In this document: positions 1 through 3,821 of the stretch, piece by piece
How positions within the stretch are numbered: position 1 is the stretch's first letter
Layout: each line of letters starts with the position of its first letter
Source: Terriglobales bacterium
Lineage (GTDB): Bacteria > Acidobacteriota > Terriglobia > Terriglobales > Gp1-AA117
Direction: 5' to 3'
Length of the DNA: 6,270 bases
Assembly: GCA_030150795.1 (NCBI GenBank)
Contig: JASLFF010000189.1
Location: 1 to 6,270, forward strand
Notes under the pieces: generated by a model
What the model saw: the letters and a program-made list of their open reading frames with translations, nothing else
The model's database searches: none
Told to the model about the DNA's origin: nothing
Made by a program: the position numbers and the translations under genes

Positions 1-15
1 CAAAAAGAGCCTCAT
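1..15 (-). CDS. 5' end of an unidentified minus-strand gene (first five codons)
   Basis: An ATG at 15-13 on the minus strand is followed by codons reading MRLFL up to the window edge. A good Shine-Dalgarno sequence, GGGAG (21-25 on the minus strand), lies 5 bases upstream, which is why this start is preferred over the in-frame ATG farther upstream at about 115. Only five residues are visible, so neither family nor function can be assigned. A basic then hydrophobic start could open a signal peptide, but that is speculation. No convincing -35/-10 pair was found; a perfect TTGACA (minus strand, 81-86) lacks a matching -10. Confidence 0.35.
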
Positions 16-278
16 AATATCTCCCGTATATAAGCAGAAATTGCGCGCAGCCGGCAAAGCTGCTCCTGCAATGTACACTCTGTCAAGGGTAAAGTTGATT
101 GCCATGCTTTGCGATTCTGTATAACAGGTGCTTCCAATGAGGGTGAGTAAGTTTGGATTACGGCCACCAACAGTCAACAGAATTGCTGGAACATTTACGT
201 TTCCCGAAGATCGACTTGGAAAGCCTTAAAAAGACGAACCGCACGCTCGCTTAAGTTTTGTCTTATCTTGCGCTCATT

Positions 279-425
279 CTAGAAACCGGAAGCATGCATT
301 TTGGCCAGCGCGGCCCAGGCCGGAGCGCCCGCATTGTTCCCTGAGGATATAAGCAGGGCACCGTTCACATATGCGAGCAAGAGCAAAGCGAGTGCCATGA
401 TCGCCAGAATCGATGGCTGCTTCAC
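279..425 (-). CDS. possible 48-residue single-pass membrane peptide
   Basis: A GTG at 425 opens a frame of 48 residues ending in TAG at 279. It begins with a short polar, basic stretch (VKQPS). Residues 6-26 are a continuous hydrophobic segment (ILAIMALALLLLAYVNGALL), and a small Ala/Gly-rich tail follows. This is the layout of a signal anchor or of a secreted micro-peptide. The frame stays open upstream to a TTG at 446, which would add MQWFGER; neither start has a strong Shine-Dalgarno sequence. Codon use looks natural for the window. No family is recognised. It could also be the remnant of a longer decayed gene, since the flanking bases 16-278 and 426-590 carry no other convincing frame. 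Confidence 0.4.
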   Translation of the reverse strand: MKQPSILAIMALALLLLAYVNGALLISSGNNAGAPAWAALAKMHASGF

Positions 426-596
426 GCGTTCACCAAACCATTGCAAACCGTTGATCCATTAACTTTTTTAATTGCCTTTTAATGGGTGTACTAGGTATCG
501 TTCTGTAGCATCGGAAAGAGTGGGACGGGGGCTACGAGAGCCCATCTTCCTGATAGATGAGCGTTCACACTTGAACAAGGGGAAGTTGGTCACAGT

Positions 597-791
597 ATGC
601 CACTGTTGTCGCAAGACATTTTTGTCGTGCGGTTTGATAAAACCAACCCCGGCGTTATGGAGTGCCATTGTTCAGTCTGCCAGCGTCTGGTGGCAGCCAG
701 CAGAGAAATGGACGTATTGGAAGTTGTGCAGCGAATCCACCTGAGCAAGTGGCATCCGGAAACCCTGATCCAGCACAAATTCACTATGTAG
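597..791 (+). CDS. small C2H2-like (CxxC...HxxxxH) protein, 64 aa
   Basis: The ATG at 597 has a purine-rich ribosome site (AGGGGAA, about 578-584) 12 bases upstream. The product holds C25-x2-C28 and, 19 residues later, H48-x4-H53, a C2H2-type arrangement that could bind one zinc ion; C23 and H24 lie just before it. No signal peptide or membrane segment is seen, so it should be cytoplasmic. The plus-strand gene at 2036 has the same CxxC...HxxxxH layout with its histidines at the same residue numbers, which supports this being a real gene of a small family rather than a chance frame. Acidobacterial genomes contain many such unnamed mini-proteins (from memory). The role is unknown; DNA, RNA or protein binding are all possible. 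A weak promoter (TTGCCT, 17 bases, TATCGT; 473-501) lies upstream. Confidence 0.6.
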   Translation: MPLLSQDIFVVRFDKTNPGVMECHCSVCQRLVAASREMDVLEVVQRIHLSKWHPETLIQHKFTM

Positions 792-822
792 CCGGCGGTT
801 TCCAGCCCATTCCTGGCGTGCA

Positions 823-834
823 ATTCTTAAGAAT
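823..834. repeat. 12-bp perfect palindrome between convergent genes
   Basis: ATTCTTAAGAAT is self-complementary over all 12 bases. It spans the stop codon of the XRE gene (827-829, minus strand) and lies 31 bases beyond the stop of the plus-strand mini-protein gene. It is too short and loop-less to act as a typical terminator hairpin. A dimeric DNA-binding protein could use it, or it may be chance. Confidence 0.5.
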
Positions 835-1078
835 CAATGCCCTTCAGCAACTGTGAGAGGCTCACGCCCAGCGCCCTGGCCAGCTTTAACAGGGTGCTCA
901 GGCGGATGTCTTTTTCGCCGCGCTCAATGGCGCCGGCAAAGGAGCGCCCGAGGCCGCCTTCATGGGCAAAGCCCTCCTGTGACCAGCCCCGTTGCTCCCT
1001 GAGCCGGCGGACCCGTTCTCCGAGTTGTCGCTGGGCCTCTGGTTCGGCCTTCTTCGCGGCCCCTTTTTTGCCTTGCAT
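827..1078 (-). CDS. XRE/Cro-type helix-turn-helix transcriptional regulator
   Basis: This 83-residue protein is essentially a single HTH_3 (XRE) DNA-binding domain after a basic N-terminal tail (MQGKKGAAKK). The domain runs from about residue 19 to 78: helix 1 LGERVRRLREQRG, helix 2 and the turn around WSQEGFAHEGGL, recognition helix about GRSFAGAIERG, then the typical STLLKLARALGVSLSQLL. Such proteins dimerise and act as repressors, often autoregulatory, in the cytoplasm. ATG 1078 is the only ATG-type start available, because an in-frame TAG lies three codons upstream. The ribosome site is weak: the obvious AGAGGAGA (minus strand, 1103-1110) is more than 20 bases away. No partner toxin, phage gene or restriction gene adjoins it, so it looks like a stand-alone regulator. 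A candidate operator lies at 1094-1118 and a structured element at 1144-1237. Confidence 0.9.
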   Translation of the reverse strand: MQGKKGAAKKAEPEAQRQLGERVRRLREQRGWSQEGFAHEGGLGRSFAGAIERGEKDIRLSTLLKLARALGVSLSQLLKGIDS

Positions 1079-1093
1079 TCCACTCTAACATCG

Positions 1094-1118
1094 GTGTAAA
1101 TTTCTCCTCTGTCTACAC
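1094..1118. promoter_or_regulatory. candidate operator upstream of the XRE gene
   Basis: GTGTA (1094-1098) and TACAC (1114-1118) form a perfect 5-bp inverted repeat. The half-site starts are 20 bp apart, about two helical turns, and the element sits 16 bases upstream of the XRE start codon. XRE repressors commonly bind such sites and repress themselves. The arms are short, so this is suggestive only. Confidence 0.3.
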
Positions 1119-1143
1119 TTTATCGTGGCACTTCTTAATGTGG

Positions 1144-1237
1144 CACCATCAATCGTAGGCAGACAGGTAGAAGGAGATTTGCTCACAACCGCCCACCGTC
1201 TGCCTACCGCTAAAGGCGTGATGGTGGGCCCCTTTTT
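1144..1237 (+). ncRNA. candidate structured RNA / attenuator-like element
   Basis: Three sets of complementary arms lie within 90 bases. Arm set P1 is CACCATCA (1144-1151) with TGATGGTG (1219-1226). Nested inside it, P2 pairs 1155-1164 (GTAGGCAGAC) with 1198-1207, and after a bulged A at 1165 is extended by GGT (1166-1168) with ACC (1195-1197). A 3-bp mini-hairpin, CGC-TAAAG-GCG (1208-1218), would complete a three-way junction. A competing hairpin, 1191-1200 with 1220-1229, excludes both P1 and P2 and is followed by CCC and five T, as in an intrinsic terminator. This is the usual layout of a riboswitch or attenuator, or of a small RNA with its own terminator. The T-tract favours the plus strand, yet no plus-strand gene follows for 800 bases. 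On the minus strand the same arms would lie in a leader of the XRE gene. It matches no RNA family I can name. Confidence 0.4.
1191..1237 (+). terminator. candidate intrinsic terminator
   Basis: Bases 1191-1200 pair with 1220-1229 over 10 bp (one G-T pair) with a 19-base loop, followed by CCC and five T (1233-1237). The loop is large and the T-run is short and displaced by three C, so efficiency is uncertain. Its left arm overlaps the right arm of P2 and its right arm overlaps P1, making it mutually exclusive with the three-way junction described for 1144-1226. Confidence 0.4.
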
Positions 1238-1245
1238 GTGCGGGA

Positions 1246-1274
1246 ATAATAGCAGAACCGTAAGAGTTTTCTAA
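1246..1274 (-). promoter_or_regulatory. weak candidate promoter reading toward the XRE gene
   Basis: On the minus strand TTAGAA (1269-1274) and TATTAT (1246-1251) are separated by 17 bases. The -10 matches the sigma-70 consensus at five of six positions; the -35 is poor. A transcript from here would carry the inverted repeats of 1144-1229 as a leader of about 160 bases before the XRE start. Confidence 0.25.
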
Positions 1275-1379
1275 TCAAGATTTGGCCGGCCCCAACCGGT
1301 CTGGGAAGTTCGAGCGATTGCGGAGTGACGCCTTTGGACGGACGTTTTGCGCCCTTAGGAATGGAACTTTTGGCGTCCC

Positions 1380-1763
1380 TTAGTTGGGTTGAGGTTGCTC
1401 GCCGCCGGAATTACCCTTTTGTGGTCGCTGTAAGACTTCGCGCAGGCTGTTAATCAGTAAATTAGGATCATTTTCAATTGTGGCGTCGGCAAAGCCATCG
1501 AATTGGCCGTCAAAGGACGCGACAGAAACAATCGGAGTACGCGATGTGTGCTCTCGCAGGGCCTTCACCAGCCGTTCTCTGGCATCGCCGGGGATCGAAT
1601 GGCAGAGCAGGACGAGGTCGAAATCCCCTCTCACAAATTCATCGATTGCCTGTCGCGGAGTAAACGCCGTGAGCACAATATATCCGGCTGTTCGTAGGAC
1701 CTGGCTGCGGGTTTCTGCTAATACCCGGTCGCGGCCAACCATGAGAACGACGGCGTGGGGCAT
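1380..1763 (-). CDS. degenerate response-regulator receiver (pseudo-receiver) protein
   Basis: This 127-residue protein consists of one CheY-like receiver fold (about residues 3-113) and a polar Gln/Gly-rich tail, with no output domain. The receiver pattern is clear: strand VVLMVGRD, helix to LRTAGYIVLTAF, strand FDLVLL, the loop SIPGD and strand TPIVSVAS. The phospho-accepting aspartate that normally follows DLVLL is a cysteine (C54, in VLLCHSIPG), the N-terminal acidic pair is reduced to D12, and the usual lysine near the end is not seen. Canonical phosphorylation is therefore unlikely; it may act by protein interaction or respond to something else. I recall acidobacterial relatives with the same C/G-HSIP loop, so the change may be family-wide rather than a local mutation. 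Start ATG 1763 has a weak AGGT ribosome site. A promoter at 1790-1818 and the 21-bp repeats lie directly upstream. No histidine kinase adjoins it. Confidence 0.85.
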   Translation of the reverse strand: MPHAVVLMVGRDRVLAETRSQVLRTAGYIVLTAFTPRQAIDEFVRGDFDLVLLCHSIPGDARERLVKALREHTSRTPIVSVASFDGQFDGFADATIENDPNLLINSLREVLQRPQKGNSGGEQPQPN

Positions 1764-1789
1764 GTCGGACCTATCTTATGGCGCAGAAT

Positions 1790-1818
1790 AAAATACCGGC
1801 CCCCCCGCGTCTGTTCGA
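1790..1818 (-). promoter_or_regulatory. candidate promoter of the pseudo-receiver gene
   Basis: On the minus strand TCGAAC (1813-1818) and TATTTT (1790-1795) are 17 bases apart, which would start transcription near 1783 and leave a 20-base leader before ATG 1763. The -35 falls inside a degenerate copy of the 21-bp repeat, and the three good copies lie immediately upstream. This placement suits regulation by a protein binding the repeats. Confidence 0.35.
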
Positions 1819-1839
1819 TACCGGAACATAATGGGGCTT

Positions 1840-1902
1840 TTTGATACCAGACATATGATGTTCGGTGCCAGACATAAGATGTTCGATACCAGACATAAAA
1901 GA
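1840..1902. repeat. three tandem 21-bp direct repeats (iteron-like)
   Basis: Units at 1840-1860, 1861-1881 and 1882-1902 follow each other with an exact 21-base period. The core is TTCGATACC followed by AGACATAAGATG; the second unit has GGTGCC for GATACC, and the others differ at a few positions. A fourth, degenerate copy (1814-1834) is offset by five bases. Each junction contains a small dyad, ATGT...ACAT. Twenty-one bases is two turns of the DNA helix, so a bound protein would sit on one face. They lie between the divergent genes at 1763 (-) and 2036 (+), nearer the former. Confidence 0.85.
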
Positions 1903-1951
1903 TTGTGGCGCTCTCCGGCGTTTCCGGTCCCGGTATGCCATTGCTCGAGCG

Positions 1952-1965
1952 CGGCGCGCGCGCCG
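1952..1965. repeat. GC-only 14-bp perfect palindrome
   Basis: CGGCGCGCGCGCCG is self-complementary over 14 bases, and its centre (1954-1963) is ten alternating G and C. Such a tract can extrude or adopt Z-form under negative supercoiling. It sits 70 bases upstream of the 2036 start in an otherwise mixed-composition region. No function can be assigned. Confidence 0.55.
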
Positions 1966-2035
1966 GGAAGCTCAGGTTGACGGCCCGTTCTCTATTGCAC
2001 AGGCAAAACAGCGGATTCTGTGACATCATGGTTCT

Positions 2036-2254
2036 ATGCCTCAATTAATTGTTACAGAAAAGATCGACGGCAATCCCGTCGCATGGCGCTGTTCGGATTG
2101 CAGCCAGGGCTTCTCCGCTCGAGGCAAACTCACGACGAAGCAGAGAAACGACAAAGTCAACGCCGAGTTCAAATCGCACCTTGAAGAAAGCCACAAGGAA
2201 GCAAGTCCTCGTCCCATGGCGTTTGCCACTGCCGTGCCATTGCCGAAAGATTAA
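2036..2254 (+). CDS. small C2H2-like (CxxC...HxxxxH) protein, 72 aa
   Basis: The 72-residue product contains C19-x2-C22 (WRCSDC) and H48-x4-H53 (HLEESH), with a Lys/Arg/Asn-rich helix-like stretch between them. This is a single C2H2-type zinc-finger layout with a longer than classical spacer. The first 17 residues look like a beta hairpin (LIVTEKIDGNPVAW), and the tail is Pro/Ala-rich. It has no signal peptide. ATG 2036 is the only start possible upstream, because TGA at 2021 is in frame; no good Shine-Dalgarno sequence precedes it, so it may be leaderless or weakly translated. It is divergent from the pseudo-receiver gene and convergent with the gene at 2275, whose stop codon lies 20 bases beyond its own. 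Function unknown; the fold suggests nucleic-acid or protein binding. Confidence 0.75.
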   Translation: MPQLIVTEKIDGNPVAWRCSDCSQGFSARGKLTTKQRNDKVNAEFKSHLEESHKEASPRPMAFATAVPLPKD

Positions 2255-2274
2255 GAGACTAGAAGGTCAGGGTC

Positions 2275-3093
2275 TTATCTGGCGGATATGGCGTTGCCGC
2301 TGCCGGCATTCCTGAACGGGCTGGCGCCCGTGATGCGGTAATCCTTATATTCAATGCTGAAGTCGGCGTGTCCGCCAAGACGGACTGAAGTAAAGCTATG
2401 GTTGTGCGCCGGCAGCCAAAAATCATCCACATTGATATAGCGGGTTTCAATCTGCGTGCCTTTGATCCAGAACGACGGATTTTTGGCCGGCTCTCCTTCC
2501 ATACGCACAATGGCGAACTGTTCATCGTCCACCCAGATCTTGCCCTGGAAAAGATATTTGTTTTTGGTGCGTGGTTTCACGGAAAGCACGTACAGCCCGC
2601 CGCGTGGTCCGGGTTCATACCCGGCGAGTGCGAACTCGTAGTTTTCCGGGTTCACGGCAATGCGCTTCTGGTTTTCTCCATCGATCGCGTCTTTCTCGCC
2701 TTCCATCAGTTTTTTGAAGACACGGTCAATCAACATCTTTGAGCCGCTCTGTGAAACGATTTCAAATTCCTTGGTTCCCGGCGCGCGGTATTTCATGTTG
2801 ACCACCATCTCGGCGCTGCGGCCTCCGGGAAATCCCTTGTATTCCAGCCGGTAGATCCTGGTGGATTCATAGGCCTCCAGCGCCTGGGCGCGTTGCAGGT
2901 TCATACGCACCAGGTTTTCAACTACCTGCTCAGATTTCAATTGACCCGTGTTCGGTTCCGGCTTCCCTCGATCAGGCGGGGCCTGTCCGCGCGCAATGCC
3001 CCAGAGCAACAGGCAGAGTAGAACTATGGGAATGATTAGCCATGGCGATAGACGCGCGCTGCGTCCGGGAAGTGCAAAAGGATTGTGAGCCAT
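2275..3093 (-). CDS. membrane-anchored/exported protein resembling outer-membrane lipoprotein-sorting (LolA-like) proteins
   Basis: ATG 3093 gives 272 residues. An N-terminal region with basic residues (R11, R14) leads into a hydrophobic segment at about 18-34 (PWLIIPIVLLCLLLWGIA), then ARGQAPPD, which could be a signal peptidase site or the end of an uncleaved anchor; no lipobox is present. The rest should be periplasmic: a helical stretch at 55-80, then alternating strands with marks such as YRLEYKGFPGGRSAEM, SGSKMLIDRVFKKLM, YVLSVKPRTKNKYLFQGKIWVD and AIVRMEG, and near the end a patch that reads FWIKGTQIETRY then FWLPAHNHSFTSVRLGG. These match my recollection of acidobacterial proteins annotated as LolA-like or lipoprotein-sorting proteins, which bind lipid or lipoprotein in a half beta-barrel. 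The exact function is not known. An in-frame GTG at 3126 would add 11 residues but lies over the promoter region, so ATG 3093 is preferred. Confidence 0.82.
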   Translation of the reverse strand: MAHNPFALPGRSARLSPWLIIPIVLLCLLLWGIARGQAPPDRGKPEPNTGQLKSEQVVENLVRMNLQRAQALEAYESTRIYRLEYKGFPGGRSAEMVVNMKYRAPGTKEFEIVSQSGSKMLIDRVFKKLMEGEKDAIDGENQKRIAVNPENYEFALAGYEPGPRGGLYVLSVKPRTKNKYLFQGKIWVDDEQFAIVRMEGEPAKNPSFWIKGTQIETRYINVDDFWLPAHNHSFTSVRLGGHADFSIEYKDYRITGASPFRNAGSGNAISAR

Positions 3094-3140
3094 GATGGAC
3101 TCGTTGCGGCCTGCGAAAGACCGCACATATTAAAGATGGC

Positions 3141-3168
3141 ATTTTATCCGGAAAATTACTGTCCACAA
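3141..3168 (-). promoter_or_regulatory. candidate promoter of the LolA-like gene
   Basis: On the minus strand TTGTGG (3163-3168) and TAAAAT (3141-3146) are separated by 16 bases, about 50 bases upstream of ATG 3093. A second -10-like hexamer, TAATAT (3127-3132), with TTTTCC 17 bases before it, is an alternative with a shorter leader. Confidence 0.35.
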
Positions 3169-3183
3169 TTGAACAAATCGCCC

Positions 3184-3212
3184 TTGCAAAAATTCAAGAC
3201 CATGTGTGCAAT
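3184..3212 (+). promoter_or_regulatory. weak candidate promoter of the zinc-ribbon gene
   Basis: TTGCAA (3184-3189) and TGCAAT (3207-3212) have a 17-base spacer and each matches four of six consensus positions. The pair also forms a small inverted repeat (TTGCA...TGCAA). Transcription would start near 3219, leaving a leader of about 125 bases that contains the GGTGT repeats. Confidence 0.22.
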
Positions 3213-3237
3213 CCGGGTCAGACTCGATCCGGCGACG

Positions 3238-3288
3238 GGTGTCATACTGGTTGTCAAAAGGTGTTTCACAGTGGCGCCGGTGTCACCG
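3238..3288 (+). repeat. three GGTGT-type boxes ending in an 11-base dyad
   Basis: GGTGTCA (3238), GGTGTTTCAC (3260) and GGTGTCACC (3279) recur at 22- and 19-base intervals; the last is the centre of the dyad CGGTG-T-CACCG (3278-3288). They lie 58-108 bases upstream of the zinc-ribbon start. They could be regulator boxes or could be chance. Confidence 0.3.
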
Positions 3289-3333
3289 CGCGGCCCGGCG
3301 TCCAGCCAAGCTGGCTCAATGAGTCGCACAGAG

Positions 3334-3339
3334 AAGGAG
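3334..3339 (+). promoter_or_regulatory. Shine-Dalgarno site that fixes the start at 3346
   Basis: AAGGAG with a 6-base spacer to ATG 3346. The reading frame is open far upstream (to 3085, with ATG codons at 3202 and 3319), but only this start has a consensus ribosome site, so the shorter protein is chosen. Confidence 0.8.
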
Positions 3340-3345
3340 AGCCCG

Positions 3346-3681
3346 ATGTCCAAAGTTCCTGAGTTGAGCGATGAGCCGGTTGTGAATGCCAGGACAATGC
3401 CTCCAATGACCTGGAATGGATCGCTCGTTGGTCCATTAGAAACCGCGACGCATTATCTCCATCTCACGGCTTTTCCTTGCCAGAAGTGCAATGGTCCGGT
3501 AATCGCCGGCACGCTTGGCACGCGCCATGACGATATCAGCCAGGAAACTGACATCCGCTTGGTGGGCGCAATTTGTATCGCGTGCGGCTTTAGGCCGGAG
3601 GCCATTCTCGCGCCTGCTGTCGGCCATCGTTTTCGCCCCGTCGAGTGGCGCTGGGCGATCAAACCTGTCGTCCAGTTGTAA
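3346..3681 (+). CDS. zinc-ribbon-like protein of unknown function, 111 aa
   Basis: The product carries two zinc knuckles, C45-x2-C48 (FPCQKCNGP) and C77-x2-C80 (GAICIACGFRP), 28 residues apart, with strand-like segments between; this is the pattern of a zinc ribbon. The N-terminal 40 residues are polar and Pro-rich and probably disordered, and the C-terminus ends in aromatic residues (VEWRWAIKP). No signal peptide or membrane segment is visible, so it is cytoplasmic. It is divergent from the LolA-like gene and lies 140 bases ahead of the Crp/Fnr regulator on the same strand, but the gap and the dyad at 3771 suggest separate transcription. The family is not recognised by name; binding to nucleic acid or protein is a guess from the fold. 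Confidence 0.8.
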   Translation: MSKVPELSDEPVVNARTMPPMTWNGSLVGPLETATHYLHLTAFPCQKCNGPVIAGTLGTRHDDISQETDIRLVGAICIACGFRPEAILAPAVGHRFRPVEWRWAIKPVVQL

Positions 3682-3770
3682 TCATTCGCCGATAATTCGT
3701 TCAGCTCCGATTTATAAGAGAATTCCCGATATTGGGGCATCTGTCCGATAAAACACATAAATCGTGCAAA

Positions 3771-3786
3771 GTGCTCAATAGTGCAC
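3771..3786. promoter_or_regulatory. candidate Crp/Fnr-type operator upstream of the regulator gene
   Basis: GTGCTCAATAGTGCAC pairs at six of eight positions of its dyad and has the 5-6-5 geometry of Crp-family sites (GTGCT, six bases, TGCAC, compared with TGTGA, six bases, TCACA). It sits 36 bases upstream of the chosen start of the Crp/Fnr gene, which suits autoregulation. Partial copies of the half-site, GTGCAAA, occur at 3764-3770 and 3822-3828. Confidence 0.4.
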
Positions 3787-3821
3787 ACATTTGTACTCTG
3801 CATAGGAGTAGCTTTAACGTA

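Noticed and set aside
81..86. Perfect TTGACA (minus strand) as promoter of the gene at the left edge
   Set aside because: No -10-like hexamer occurs 15-19 bases downstream; the TATATA at 27-32 would start transcription after the ribosome site.
472..744. Plus-strand 90-codon frame overlapping the first C2H2-like gene
   Set aside because: It starts at TTG without a ribosome site and lacks any motif; the frame at 597 has a ribosome site and a paired motif.
1125..1160. TGGCAC boxes (1126-1131, 1141-1146) as sigma-54 promoters
   Set aside because: Neither is followed by a TTGC-type -12 element at the required spacing.
1327..1377. GACGCC...GGCGTC inverted repeat after the pseudo-receiver gene as its terminator
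   Set aside because: Six base pairs with a loop of nearly 40 bases and no T-tract on the minus strand; too weak to call.
1718..2044. Minus-strand frame encoding tandem YVW(Y/H)RTS heptads
   Set aside because: The heptads are simply the 21-bp DNA repeat read in a frame of matching period; the rest has no family features and the frame overlaps the pseudo-receiver start.
2252..2277. Inverted repeat TAAGA...TCTTA between convergent genes as a bidirectional terminator
   Set aside because: It has only 5 bp and A/T-rich arms, mostly made of the two stop codons, with no T-tract.
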